Source: Hippopus hippopus
Taxonomy: Eukaryota > Mollusca > Bivalvia > Cardiida > Cardiidae
Reading direction: 5' to 3'
Assembly (NCBI GenBank): GCA_946811185.2
Contig: OX328097.1
Coordinates: 28,605,627-28,669,626 of the forward strand
DNA: 64,000 bases
In this document: positions 1-11,744 of the stretch, piece after piece
Position numbering within the stretch: the stretch's first letter is position 1
How the letters are laid out: every line of letters begins with the position of its first letter
Program-made: the position numbers and the translations under genes
Notes under the pieces: generated by a model
The model's database searches: none
Told to the model about the DNA's origin: nothing
Seen by the model: only the letters and a program-made list of their open reading frames with translations

Positions 1-137
1 TAATTCAGAACCTGATACAAATGAGCTGAAGTTCACTCTTATGATTGAAAACAATGTTGGAACAAGAGAAAATACTGTCTACCAGAATTTTGTCCTTGTC
101 CCATGATCCTTTCAATTGCCTATTTCCCTCAAGGTTA

Positions 138-352
138 TTAACCCTTTGTCCTGCTGAATAACTCAAATGATACCTTCAAGTCGATAGTAAAATCCCAAAG
201 GTTGCTATTTCAAGGTAATTCTCAAGGGCAATAAATATCTCCTTTTTGGACAGTGTAGATCAAAGATCAGACCACACGTTCTGTGCAGTCTGATCTTAAT
301 CTACACTGTCCGCAAAAGGTCAGAGAGTCGCGCTTAGCAGCCTAAGGGTTAA
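138..352 (+). mobile_element. Family A MITE, full length
   Basis: The element begins TTAACCCTTTGTCCTGCTGAA and ends GCAGCCTAAGGGTTAA, so CCCTT/AAGGG termini are flanked by TTAA on both sides. In the middle is a long inverted repeat reading GACAGTGTAGATCAAAGATC, then its reverse complement around a CACGTTCTGTG loop. TTAA target sites and CCC ends are known for piggyBac elements; assigning this MITE to that superfamily is inference, as no transposase is present. Confidence 0.85.
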
Positions 353-529
353 CATGAGTGTTCAGTGAAGTGTTAAACCCCAATCAAAATTTTCTCCAGA
401 TCCAGTTGTCAGATGCCAAGGAAACCTGACATGGATCCATATGTTGTATACTGGTCTATCCCACAGATTGATATAAATGTATAGCTTGTGTTTGTATAAG
501 GGTACACTTATCTGTCTTGCTATAGAGCA

Positions 530-612
530 AACTTTTGTAGCAATGTTGTAGAGCGTTCGCCTACAGAGTTTGGACCTGAAGGTTCTAGGTTCAATCCCAG
601 CCTTTGGGGCTA
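530..612 (+). repeat. tRNA-like SINE head
   Basis: An A-box-like GTTGTAGAGCGTTCGCC is followed 40 bases later by a B-box-like GGTTCAATCCC, the spacing of a tRNA-derived pol III promoter. The same head occurs in the duplicated copy at about 8506-8583. It does not fold as a functional tRNA by eye (no matching acceptor stem), so a SINE remnant is the best call. Confidence 0.5.
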
Positions 613-2077
613 TTTAACAGAATTGTTACAGATACATGTAATCAGTATTCAGAATACCTTACGGTTTGTCCAAACATGGCCTATATTTGACCCTTGAATT
701 GTATGTCATACAAAGTTAAATATGGAGAATTTTTGAGAATTTTTCTTTGTTTTTTTTAGCCCTTTAACACACAATAAATCCTATGTTTTATGAGTCCTGT
801 GTAAGAGGGCTTATGAAAACAGTGTTGGAAAACAAGACATCAGTATTTCTTTTCTTTTTTTCTTCCATAATTTTTTCTACCCTTTACAAATACAAACCAC
901 ATAATCTGAGGGCTCCATATCTATTGAATTGTTTGTTTATGCTCTAAACAGCAAGCGATTTAGTTTTTCATGCCACAAATCGAATTATTTCGTAAAAGGC
1001 CATAGATACTACCAGATATATATTTCTTTTCAGATAGAGTGTATGGTTAAATTCAGTGAAATGATGCAATTTTGTGAGTTTGATAATGGAATTGTAGACT
1101 ACTTTAACAATAGGTCACTCTGTTTATTTTTATTACGCCAGATATGATGTCTTGATACTGATTTGAATATATAAATCCTTGTTGATGGCGCATGTTATTG
1201 ATTAAGTACCATTCCCTCAAAGCTTTCCAAAACTGTGGCATGAAATCTAATAATACCCAAAGAGGCTAAGTAGTGCATTAAAGAAATATCAATTCAATTT
1301 TTTTTTTTTTTTTCTAAATCTTATCTTTCTTCTTTACTAATGATTTTCCAGCTATAATTCAGTGAGTCATTTTTGAGTTTGTTGAGGGTATGAAAATCTA
1401 AATTGTTGGTTTTCATTTGGGGGAGTCAAAAATCTTGTCCTCTGGTAAGAAGTTCAACAAGAAGGCACAAAAATTTCATATTGCATACATGTGTAAGTAG
1501 CAATATTTTGTACTCTTTGATCAAATTTGCTTATTGTTGCTGAAACCGATTGACAGCTGTAGACCTTAACACTCTGTTTTTACAGAAATATCGTTATACA
1601 TGTATATCATCATCCTATTTTGTATAGTTTTTTAAGTCTTACTCATCAACAAAACAACAACTGAAGTGTTCTATATATTTGTGAAATAACTTTCACTTAT
1701 AAATCCATCATGGTTTTTTTTCCAGTCCTATGCGTGTTTACAGTCCTAAATATAATACTAACAGAAAAAAAACAACAACATCAAATTGTTTGATCAAATT
1801 AATACTCTAATAAGTAGTAAAATAACAGTTGCTGCGCAGCACACTTGGTAGAACAACTTCCACTCCCATTGCCCTTGCTTACTCTACTAATTACTTACAT
1901 ATTATACATGTATTACATTGATAAAAAAAAAATTTTCATTACATCAAATCATAGCTTAAAACTGTCCAACAAATCCGCTTTTCAGGACTTTCAGTCCTTT
2001 GACTATTCATTTTTAGCGGATTTTGTAATGTAGCAAATCCGCTTACTGTGATCGTTTTGACCGGAACCAAATACATC

Positions 2078-2119
2078 ATGCGTAACAACGCATGCGCGCT
2101 CACTTGAAATCAGTTTTGC
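2078..2119 (+). promoter_or_regulatory. Candidate promoter, NRF-1-like site
   Basis: In an otherwise CpG-poor window this segment carries CGCATGCGCG (2089-2098), close to the NRF-1 palindrome found in animal housekeeping promoters, plus CCGGAACC at 2061, resembling an ETS site. It sits just upstream of an ATG with a favourable G at +4. No TATA box is seen. Function is inferred from motifs only. Confidence 0.3.
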
Positions 2120-2220
2120 ATGGCTGGCGTAGGAACGAACAACACAGATCTACAAATGATATTCAGCTCTGACTTTGAACAAATTATGCAAATTATGTTT
2201 GATATCTGTATCGGAATCTC
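2120..2220 (+). CDS. Candidate first coding exon, unrecognised
   Basis: An ATG 20 bases after the NRF-1-like motif opens a frame of 34 codons starting MAGVGTNNTDLQ and containing SSDFEQIMQIMF. A possible splice donor (CTC|GTAAAA) lies one base before the in-frame TAA would form. The peptide is acidic and free of low complexity, unlike the surrounding AT-rich translations. I do not recognise a family. It could be the first exon of the plus-strand gene that ends at 36.49 kb, which would make that gene about 34 kb long, but no frame-compatible chain of exons was found. It could equally be a chance frame in a CpG-rich stretch. Confidence 0.22.
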
Positions 2221-2224
2221 GTAA

Positions 2225-3262
2225 AAACTACAAAAATTGTCAGTTTGAAATACTCTTAATACTTAAACAAAGTTTGTTCTTTTTTTTCATTAAATATTGC
2301 CATATGCGTATGAATATTGTTTACACAGACTGCCCCCATTTTCATTCAAGAAATGTTCGTTCACAACTTGTGTCGTCCGCTGTCGAAATAAACAAGGAGA
2401 CTAAGCAATAATTTCTTAGTGAAATTACATTTTTAAACTCTGTATTATATCAAATATCTTAACTGTTCAGATAGCTAGCTAGAATTTGGCCTTAAATGAT
2501 TTAAAACCCTTTCGACAACGAATACACAGAACCCATAAAGTCGATTCGGCACCTTGTTAGGTACCGCCCTTCGTATAGCACTATCGATGAATTTCCGAAT
2601 TGTTTGAAACATTTCTGTGAAACGTTTAAAGAAATGAAGATCGTGTAGTCTAACGTTGTTAAAAAATATATTTGACGTTTGATTTATGCAAGACTGCTTC
2701 CATAATTTCTCTCCAGTTATCGATGGGACATAAAGAAATCCTTCGTTCACAAACGGCCCCGATCAAGTACGAACCCGTGACGTGGATTTATACTGAGGAT
2801 TTTCGATGGGAAATCGTGTCCTTCTCAGTGAACTGGACATCCACTAACTTAACCTAAAATCCTGGACTTTAAGCCTCAGATACTCAATTATCTTCAAGGT
2901 GTAAAAGTCCATTCATAGTCCTTCTAATATGTTTGAATTTTATTTTGTTACCTCTCATGCAAAAGAATTAGAAATGCAGAATTTTCAGACAGATGTTTGA
3001 TAAAGGGTCTACAGGAATACATCTTAGTATAGATCTATACGTCTAACTATTTGGACATGTAGATTTAAATTCTTTGATATATTTTTTATGCTTGGAGATT
3101 GAAGTATATGTACTTTATTTAATCAAGTACATATTTATGATGAACTGCTGCTCATCCCATACTAGAGATGGTAACTGTGCTTCATGTAAACAGCAAGTAA
3201 TTCAACCCTCAGAATGAAAGTATGCCAATAGTTTTTAAAGTTTTATAGAGGGACCAATTCCT
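2225..3262. other. Non-repeat stretch
   Basis: No member of the window's repeat families is visible. The part from 2490 to 2850 is richer in CpG than its surroundings. It has a 91-codon minus-strand frame (2475-2750) without recognisable domains, which I do not call as a gene. This may be first-intron or 5' flanking sequence of the candidate exon at 2120. Confidence 0.4.
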
Positions 3263-3440
3263 TTAACCATTAGGCTGCTAAGTGCTACTCAAGGACCTTT
3301 TGGAGACAGTGTAGATCAAGATCAGATTGCACCGAACATGCAGTCTGATCTTTGATCTATACTGTCCAGTAAGGAGGTATTTTCCCCCCAAAATAGAAAT
3401 AATTGGATTTGTACTATCGACTTGAAAGTTTCAGTTTAGT
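3263..3440 (-). mobile_element. Family A MITE
   Basis: It starts TTAACCATTAGGCTGCTAAG, the complement of the 3' end of the copy at 138, and carries the hairpin core AGTGTAGATCAAGATCAG. The far end (CGACTTGAAAGTTTCAG) lacks a clean TTAA, so that terminus has decayed. Confidence 0.75.
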
Positions 3441-3615
3441 TATGTAAAGGTCAATTTTTACTTTGCATGGCAACTTGTCACACTGAGTGTGATCTTGGTC
3501 AATTCTGACTGCTTCAGCTGTACCTAGGACAGGGATTTGCAGATATCAAAAAGCAAATAATATCTGGACTGTGTTCTTTCAGGTGATGAGTGATGATTTT
3601 AATTCTTTTCTTCAG

Positions 3616-3693
3616 ACCATGAAAATGGATTCACTCAAAACTGCATTGGAAGTAATGAATAGCCGTTTTACCAGTGTTAATATTGAATTTCAA
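3616..3693 (+). CDS. Candidate internal exon, unrecognised
   Basis: A good polypyrimidine acceptor (AATTCTTTTCTTCAG) precedes 26 open codons reading TMKMDSLKTALEVMNSRF and a little more, ending at a usable donor (TTTCAA|GTATCT). The frame is also open upstream through an alternative acceptor at 3583. The peptide looks helical and protein-like, but I recognise no family. A pearl-like element starts only about 25 bases after the donor. Its phase does not join directly to the candidate exon at 2120, so a further exon would have to lie between them if both are real. Confidence 0.25.
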
Positions 3694-3718
3694 GTATCTC
3701 ATCATGCTACATTGTTTT

Positions 3719-5350
3719 AATCCCCCGCCGAAGGCGGAGGGATATAGTTTTAGGGTTGTCCGTCCGTCAGTCCGTCCGTCCGTCCGTCCGTCCTTCCGTC
3801 CGTCCGTCCTTCCGTACGTCCGTGTGTCCGTCCAGGAGATTATCTCCAATACTTTTGGACGGAATTTCTTGAAACTTAATACATGTGTACAATAGCCTAT
3901 TCCGCCGATATACTTTTTTTCTTTTTTTGATTCGATGCAAAATGGCCGACTGGGAGCGATTTTAAGTTACGTGGTCGAGTGAATTTTTAATGTTTTGAGT
4001 CTTATCTTGAAAACTGTACAGAGTTTTTACATGGAACTTGTGACATCTATCAACTACCATTAGGAAATGCAGTACAACAAGTTCCACCCAGATTGAACAT
4101 GCAGCACCACAGTTATATACCCTTTTTTTAATGCCGTGTCATGGGAAAAGGGGGTTTGATGTATATTTACATTATAGACCAATATCTCTTTAACTACAGG
4201 ACTAAATGCTATGGAACTTCATATTTATATAATGTTTATCACAAGTCACAGACAATCATCATTTGTTTTTATTTAATGAAATCTCATGTCATGGAAAAAG
4301 GGGGTTTAATGTATAATTTCATCATGGACCATTGACAATCTGTTCGTCAACTATACAGAGTTTTTACATGGAACTTGTCACATCTATCAACCACCATTAC
4401 AAATGCAGTACAACATGTTTCACCCAGATTGACCATGCAAGACATCAGATAGATACACTTATTTTTTTTTTAAATGCCGTGTCATGGAAAAAGGGGGCTT
4501 GGTGTATATTTACATTATAGACCAATATCTCTTTAACTACAGGACGAAATGTTATGAAACTTCATATTTATATTGTCTATCACAAGTCATAGACAATCAT
4601 CATTTGTTTTTATTTAATGAAAACTTATGTCATGGAAAAAAGGGGTTTAATGTATAATTTTATCATGGACCAATGACCATCTGTTCGTCCGTCTTTCCGG
4701 ACAGATATCTTCTAAAATCCTTGATGAAAACTGATAGAAATTCATACATGTGTTCCTTATGATTTCAGCCAGTATCATTATTTTTGCTTTTTTGATTAAA
4801 TGTTGTGTCATGGAATTGGTGTATTTTTCCATTAGTGACAATATCTTTAACTACTGCACAAAATTTTATGAAACTTTATATTCATATTGTTTATCATAAG
4901 CCACAGACAATAGTTATTTGTATTTATTTCATGAAATGCCATGTCATGACAAAAGGGGGCCTGCACAGATATCTTCTAAAGGCCTTCACGAATATTGATA
5001 AAACTTAATGCGTGTCTTCCTTTGGATAGTGTGTTGATACAACTTTTTTCTATATATAATATATAATGCCGTGTCATGGAAAAAGGGGGCCCCATGTATA
5101 TTTCCATTATTTGTTTTCATTTAATGAAATGCCATGTTATGGAAAAAGGGAACTTAATGTATACCTCTTATATGTTTTTTATTTATTGAAATGTTGTGCC
5201 ATAAAAAAAGGGGGCTTAATGTATAATTTCATCATGGACCAATAACAAAAAGGCCACATGTACATGCAAAACACAATACCTCTTATTTGTTTGTATCAAA
5301 TTAAGTCTTTTTCGGCGGGGAATACCATTTCAACGAAATTGCTTGTTTTT
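3719..5350 (+). mobile_element. Pearl/HINE-like element 1
   Basis: Subterminal inverted repeats TCCCCCGCCGAA (3721) and TTCGGCGGGGAA (5311) bound the element. Inside are, in order, a (CCGT)n microsatellite (3763-3830), a short unique segment, and about four imperfect ~300-base units marked by TGTCATGGAAAAAGGGGG. This order (inverted repeat, microsatellite, tandem core, inverted repeat) is known for bivalve pearl elements, which are thought to be non-autonomous Helentrons. A deletion derivative lies at 59549-59683. Confidence 0.7.
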
Positions 5351-5861
5351 TGCACATGTCCCTGCAGTGGTTCAATTATGTAATATGACTCAAATTCACA
5401 AAGACGTGGCTCAAAACTTCAAAAAGGAATCTACATCTTCATGTAAATGAATAAAACTTTCATAATCACTGACAAAATGAAAAAATTCCATCACACTTTA
5501 ACTGTAACTTTCATTACATGTGAGACTAAATTCCACTTTTTACATGGTACTTATTCACACCTGCATTTTTTGACTGAATAGAAATGGACCCAAGAATGTG
5601 AGTCTGCATATTACATGAGGCCTCTTATGTTTTATGTGATACTCATAAAATGAACTTGAAATTATTAAGTATTAGTCCATTTTTTATAGTTAAGTGTAAC
5701 ACCGTTTTTTTTTTTTGAAACTGTGAATGATAAGTTCAGACTGTGCAGAATATGAGGTTTAAGCTTGAACCTATACAGCCTGTTTTTATATTTGCACCAA
5801 TATAGTGGTGAAATGACATAACCCTGTTCATTTATTTAGTGAGGTTCTGTGAGACTGTGGC
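5351..5861. other. No feature seen
   Basis: AT-rich DNA without a recognised repeat, open frame or splice-flanked exon. Confidence 0.4.
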
Positions 5862-6055
5862 TGATTGGTGAAGGTGCCGGTTGAGTTATCCCGGATTTTT
5901 TATCCTCACCTAGTTGCCAGGATTTTGTAGGAGTGCCTATAGACAAGACACTGCGTAGAATCAGCCTGGCCCTAGTAAAACCCAAGCCGTACACAAATAA
6001 ATGGGTTGTTGTCACTGTAAGACTAAAACAGTGTTGAAACTAATGTAACCACCAG
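5862..6055 (+). repeat. SINE-like element, decayed
   Basis: The segment holds GACAAGACACTGCG and ends with GACTAAAACAGTGTTGAAAC, a decayed form of the SINE tail seen intact at 54.7 kb. Related copies with the same GACAAGACACT motif lie at 7575-7795 and 46080-46240 on the other strand. No convincing B box is left. Confidence 0.45.
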
Positions 6056-6582
6056 AAATAAGTCAAACATCAAATTATTCTTGAAGGTAGTTACAATCAA
6101 TTTCATGTTTTGTGCCAGTGCGTGAGTTAACCTTACTTTTCTTTTGTGAAATCATTATTTCTTGACTTGTGTCTTTATGATGATACAAGGTGAATTTTCA
6201 TTTATGTTACAGAAGGAAGGTATATTCAATACTCATGAATTACACATGGCCTAAATCTTAAAAAATACTAAACACACCATTTAGTTTTCACCTTTCAGAC
6301 TATTACAGAACATTGTTTTAGGTCAGGAATAAAACCAAGAATTTTCTTTTTAAAAGAAAGAAGAAATCATTGTATCTGAACAATCAAATTGTGTCTAGTT
6401 TGATTTTGTATTTCATTTTGAAATTAATAGTTTCAAGTTGTGTAGTAATAAGGAAGAACCCTTGAGGGGATTCCTAGGTGTTAGAGTCATGGAATGGACT
6501 ATGTTCTTTCATTAAGAAATTACATACAAAAAAAAAGCATTGTTTCTATTTCCCTGAGAGGACTCCAGTGTTGTTGTGTTTT
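6056..6582. other. No feature seen
   Basis: AT-rich sequence with no recognised repeat or exon. Confidence 0.4.
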
Positions 6583-6810
6583 TTAACTCTTTACCACACA
6601 ACAGAATTTGAGACTTGTCCAAATGGAAAGCATTTGCTGATAACAGAATCAATGTGACTCAAAATATGAATTTTATTTTTGGAAGGTCTGAAGACATTGT
6701 GAGAAAAGGAAAAATGCTGGTTACCAGCAGTTTCTCATATCCTCAAATTATTTTTAAACGCCTTCTTCCTCAGGGTCGTTCGAAGTCGGGATTGTTTTGT
6801 AAGGGTTTAA
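6583..6810 (-). mobile_element. Family B MITE
   Basis: TTAACTCTTTACCACACAAC at the left and AAGGGTTTAA at the right give TTAA-flanked termini. The central hairpin (AAAAATGCTGGTTACCAGC) is partly decayed. Its length of 228 bases is typical of the family. Confidence 0.8.
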
Positions 6811-7574
6811 ACTAAATCATACTAGTTTCAAAACAATACATGCTTCATACTTCAGAATGAGGACAGTTTCTTTCCTTTGTAGCAAGACTAGATTAAAATC
6901 AAACCACCCAACACAGTAAAATCCCACTCCTATAGGCACACTATTTTAGATTTGAATTGTTTGCAGTCTGTATGATTATACCCACTATATGAAAGTTTAG
7001 AAAGTGTTGTGCTTATAGTCTGACTAGGATTGTAAAATGCTGTTTTAAAAATCAAAACCTTGATATCTGAGTACAGAAGTTTCAGTATTTCAAAAGAGTC
7101 TTGCATAATGATGATTAATAATGATTTTAGAAATGCTTAAAATGCTATGGTAAAGGAAAATATAGTCATCATGTTTAGTGTGTTTATTTAAGCTCACATG
7201 TTTACAAATCCTAGGGTGAGCTGTTGATATTTTCAATCTGACTTAAAGCATAATCTCAGATAAAAACCACCATTACTAGTCCTTCTGAAAACCCTTGATT
7301 TTTACTACAGCCAAATAAAGCTCAGCCAATCGGATAAGTTGTTTTAAAAGTTTTTTTAAACATCCTTCAAAATGGAATAATATAGCCACACTTACCTTAG
7401 TTAAAACACATTGTATCCCTTATGGTGTTATGGAAAGGGGAAAAATGACTTTGGTAAGAATGAAAAGAAAAAATCTGTTTGTCTACCAATATTTCAAAAA
7501 CTTAAAAGAGGTACATTTTGTGAGGCTGACAGAAATGTCAGATAAAGGTTAACCTTGCAGGAGGCCAATGTTAG
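6811..7574. other. No feature seen
   Basis: AT-rich DNA with no recognised repeat, exon or RNA gene. Confidence 0.4.
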
Positions 7575-7795
7575 ATCCACATTTGATTAATTGAATGGCG
7601 TTTAATGTCGCTTTCAACATTATTTCAGTCATATAACTACTACAACTAGCTTATTTATGTATGTCTGGGTTTCAGCAGTACTAGGGTAGGGCTCTGAAGT
7701 GTCTTGCCTAAGAACACTCCAACTGAAAACATATGGCCATCAGGTAACAAGTCCTAAACTTTACTAGTAAGCCAAGCAGGACCCCAGATCCACAT
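7575..7795 (-). repeat. SINE on the minus strand
   Basis: Read on the minus strand it runs from GGGGTCCTGCTTGGC through GGCAAGACACTTC to a tail GAAATAATGTTGAAAGCG ACATTAAACG, the same tail class as the SINEs at 24.5 and 54.5 kb but with a different head. This fits a SINE family with exchangeable heads and a shared 3' tail. Confidence 0.6.
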
Positions 7796-7966
7796 TTAGA
7801 GGGGAGTTAATTTTTGTAAGATAGTCCAGATTAGTCTATGTCAACCATCTATGCATCAATTACTTTTTGTTTTTTAATCAAAAATGGTAATAAAATTGAT
7901 GCTATTTCGTTATTCATTCCTTCCCCATATGACAAGGTTTAGGCTCTTTAAATGTATCTGCAGACA

Positions 7967-9718
7967 ACAATTCAGAAACTGATACAAATGAGCTGAAGTT
8001 CACTCTTATGATTGAAAACAATGTTGGAACAGGAGAAAATACTGTGTACAAGAATTTTGTCCTTGTCCAATGATGCTTTATTTTACCTATTTCCTTCAGG
8101 GTTATTAACCCTTGTACTGCTGAATAACTCTATTGATACCTTCAAGTCGATAGTAAAATCCCAAAGGTTGCTATTTCAAGTTAATTTTCAAGGACGATAA
8201 ATATCTCCTTATCGGACAGTGTAGATCAAAGATCAGACCACACGTTCTGTGCAGTCAGATCTTGATCTACATTGTCCGCAAAAGGTCAGAGAGTCGCGCT
8301 TAGCAGCCTAAGGGTTAACATGAGTGTTCAGTGAAGTGTTAAAATAAACCCCAATCAAAATTTTCTCCAGATGCAGTTGTCAGATGCCAAGGAAACCTGA
8401 CATGGATCCAGATGTTGTATGCTGGTCTATCCCACAGATTGATATAAATGTATAGCTTGTGTTTGTGGTACACTTATCTGTCTTGCTATAGAGCTAGCTT
8501 TTGTAGCAATGTTGTAGAGCGTTCGCCTACAGAGTTTGGACCTGAAGGTTCTGGGTTCAGTCCCAGCCTTTGGGGCTATTTAACAGAACTGTTACAGATA
8601 TATGTAATCAGTATTCAAAATACCTTACGGTTTGTCCAAACATGGCCTATATTTGACCCTTGAATTGTATGTCATACAAAGTTAAATTTGGAGAATTTTT
8701 GAGGATTTTTCTTTTTTATTTTTAAGCCCTTTAACACACAATAAATCCTATGTTTTATGAGTCCTGTGTTATAGGGCTTATGAAAAGAGTTGGAAAACAA
8801 GACATCAGTATTTCTTTTCTTTTTTTTTTTTTTTTCCAGAATTTTTTCTACCCTTTACAAATACATACCACATAATCTGAGGGCTCCATATCTATTGAAT
8901 TGTTTGTTTATGCTCTAAACAGCAAGCTATTTAATTTCTTTGGCACAGATCAAATTATTTCGTTAAAGGCCAATAAATACTACCAGATATATATTTCTTT
9001 TCAGATAGAGTGTATGGTTAAATTCAGTAAAATGATGCAATTTTGTGAGTTTGATAATGGAAATGTAGGCTACTTTAGCAATAGGTCACTCTGTTTATTT
9101 TCATTACACCAGATATGATGTCTTGATACTGATTTGAATATATAAATCCTTGTTGATGGCGCATGTTATTGATTAAGTACCATTCCCTCAAAGCTTTCCA
9201 AAACTGTGGCATGAAATCTAATAATACCCAAAGAGGCTAAGTAGTGCATTAAGGAAATATCAATTCAGATTTTTTTTTCTAAATCTTATCTTTCTTCTTT
9301 ACTAATGATTTTCCAGCTATAATTCAGCGAGTCATTTTTGAGTTTGTTGAAGGTATGAAAATCTAAATTGTTGGTTTTAATTTGGGGGAGTCAAAAAACT
9401 TGTCCTCTGGTAAGAAGTTCAGCAAGAAGGCACAAAAATTTCATATTGCATACATCTGTAAGTAGCAATATATTGTACTCTTTGATCAAATTTGCTTATT
9501 GTTGCTGAAACCGATTGACAGCTGTAGACCTTAACTCTGTGTTTTTACAGAAATATCATTATATATCATCATCCTATTTTGTTCCTATGCTTACTCTACT
9601 AATTACTTACATATTATACATGTATTACATGTGAATAAAAAAAAAAAATTTCATTACATCACATCATAGCTTAAAACTGTTCAACAAATCCGCTTTTCAC
9701 GACTTTCAGTCCTTTGAT
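7967..9718 (+). repeat. Segmental duplication, copy 2
   Basis: Direct copy of 1-2002, collinear apart from the ~250-base segment missing here after TCCTATTTTGT (about 9581). It includes its own family A MITE and a tRNA-like head (8506-8583, B box GGTTCAGTCCC). The few differences are mainly single bases and poly(T) length, so the event is recent. A collapsed or mis-joined haplotype in the assembly is the alternative. Confidence 0.9.
8105..8318 (+). mobile_element. Family A MITE, duplicated copy
   Basis: TTAACCCTTGTACTGCTGAA to CAGCCTAAGGGTTAA with the hairpin core intact. It was copied with its host segment rather than inserted independently, because its flanks match those of the copy at 138-352. 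Confidence 0.85.
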
Positions 9719-9730
9719 TTGTGCATTCAG

Positions 9731-9958
9731 TTAAGTGAATGGGCACCCTATCTTATTTACCACACCATCCAAAAATTTAACAACCCTGAGGAAGAAGCCT
9801 TTTGAAAGCATTCTGGGAAAAGTAGAAAACGTTAGTAACCAAAATTTATCTCCTTTTTCCAACTACGTTATTTCATTAGTTGAGCCACATTTAAAATTTC
9901 GTCTGCAAATCTTTTCAATGTGGTCAAGTCTATAGCGAGCCGTTTGATAAAGAGTTAA
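9731..9958 (+). mobile_element. Family B MITE
   Basis: Contains CTGAGGAAGAAGCCTTTTGA and ends TTTGATAAAGAGTTAA. The central hairpin is badly decayed (AACGTTAGTAACC), so this is an older copy. Confidence 0.7.
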
Positions 9959-9984
9959 GAGACTTGCTTTAGCAGCTCTTGTTT

Positions 9985-11654
9985 TTAGCTCACCTGAGCA
10001 CAGTGTTCAAGGTAAGCTTTTGTGATCTTGCTGTGTCCGTCGTCCGACGTGCCTCGTCCAGGCGTCAACATTTACCTTGTGTGCACTCTAGAAGCAACAT
10101 TTTCACTCAGTTACTCATGAAACTTGGTCAGAATTTTTGTCATGATGATATCTCGGAAAAGTTCAAAATTGGGTGATATCAGGTCAAAAATAATTTATCA
10201 CAGGGCTAAGAGAAAAAAAAAAAAAAACTTGTGTGCACTCTAGAGGCCACGTTTTCAGCCTGATACTCTTGAAATGTAGTCATATTTGTGTTGAGGATAT
10301 TTTGGACAAGTTTAAAAATGGGTTATGTTGGGTCATAAAGTAGGTCACTTGACTAAATCTTATTTAAAAAAAAAAACTTGTGTGCACCGTAGAGGCCACA
10401 TTTTCAGCCTGAAACTCATGAAACTTGGTCAGAATGTTTGTCTTGATGATATCTTTGAAAAGTTCAAAATTGGGTTATATCAGGTTCAAAAAAAAAAAAA
10501 GTCACAGGGATAAATCTTAGAAAAAGCTTGTGTGCCCTCTAGAGGCCACATTTTCAGCCTGATGCTCTTGAAAATTGGTCAGAATATTTGTCGTGATGAT
10601 ATATTGAACAAGTTCATAAGTTGGTCATGTTGGGTCAAAAAGTAGGTCACTGGGCTGAATCATAGAAAACCTTGCTTGCACTAAAGAGGCCACATTTTAG
10701 CGTGATACTCTTGAAAATTGGTCAAAATGTTTTTTTGGTAATATCTCAGACAAGTTCGAAATTTGGTAATGTCAGGTCAAAAAGTATGTCACAGAGTCAA
10801 AATTGGGTGATATCAGGTCAAAAAGTAGATCACAGGCTAAATCTTAGAAAAACCTTGTGTACACTTTAGAGACCACGTTTTCAGCCTGATATTCATTAAA
10901 CTTGGTCAGAATGTTTTTCTTGATGATACCCAACACAAATTTGAAATTGGTCACGTCAGGTGAAAAGGTAGGTCACTAGGCTAAATCTCAGAAAAAACTT
11001 TGTTTGCACTCTAGAGGCTGTATTTTCAGCTTGATACTGATGAAACTTGGTCAGAAAATTTGTCTTGATGATGTCTTGGAAAGGTTCGCAATTTGGCCAT
11101 GTCCGGTCAAAAAGTTGGTCACTGGGTCAAATCTGAGAAAAAACTTGTTTGCATTCTGGAGGCCTCATTTTCAGCCTGATACTCACGAAACTGGGTCAGA
11201 GTGTTTGTCTTGGTGATTTTAAAGAAATTTGAAATTGGGTCATGCTGCATCAAAAAGTAGGTCATGCGGCCGAATCTGAGGAAAACCTTGCAAGCAGCAT
11301 AGAGGCCAGATTTTCAGCCCGATACTCATGAAACTAGGTTAGAAAGGTTGTCTCTCTGAAATCTCAGTTTGAAATTGGGTAATAACAGATCAAAAAGTAG
11401 GTCACTGGGCCAAATCTTAGAAAATATTTGTGTGCAGTCTAGAGATCATATATTAAGTCTGATTCTCATGTAACATTATCACAATGTTTTTCTGGATGAT
11501 ATCTCCGACAAGTTTAAAAGTAGGTCAAGTTGGTAAAAAAGTAGGTCACTTGCATGCATGCATTTTACATCATTAAAACCAGGATCTCTTCAGCTTTATC
11601 AAGTCATAGAAGACTACTCAGTTGAGCGTTTTAGGGCCAATGGCCCTGTTGTTT
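9985..11654 (+). mobile_element. Pearl/HINE-like element 2
   Basis: Subterminal inverted repeats AGCTCACCTGAG (9987) and ACTCAGTTGAGCG (11616) bound a TCCG-rich segment and about ten imperfect ~145-base tandem units marked by CTCTAGAGGCCACATTTTCA and AAAAAGTAGGTCACT. The 3' end has the hairpin AGGGCCAATGGCCCT (11633-11647) followed by GTTGTTT. A 3' hairpin just before the terminus is a known Helitron/Helentron trait; the assignment is inference from structure. Confidence 0.7.
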
Positions 11655-11744
11655 ACAGAGCAATGGAGTAGAAAACTTTTCAGGGACAGAAAAAAATGCT
11701 GGTAACCCAACTTTCAGGAGGTCATAAGAGCTATCAACTAAGAG

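Larger units (their letters stand above)
1..2002 (+). repeat. Segmental duplication, copy 1
   Basis: This stretch matches 7967-9718 almost base for base in the same orientation, so it is a recent direct duplication with about 6 kb between copy ends. The left edge is cut by the window start. Similarity stops just after the motif CAGTCCTTTGA near 2002. Copy 1 holds about 250 bases (roughly 1620-1873) that copy 2 lacks, so one copy has had a deletion or insertion. It contains a family A MITE and a tRNA-like SINE head. Confidence 0.9.

Noticed and set aside
2475..2750. 91-codon minus-strand gene
   Set aside because: Lies in CpG-richer DNA but shows no domain, no splice or promoter support on that strand, and average-looking composition.
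3631..3895. Arginine/serine-rich or DGRT-repeat protein on either strand
   Set aside because: The frame simply translates a (CCGT)n microsatellite at the start of a transposon.
10040..11560. CRISPR-like array of regular repeats
   Set aside because: Units are ~145 bases, imperfect and without short identical repeats or unique spacers; the context is eukaryotic and the array lies inside a pearl-like element.
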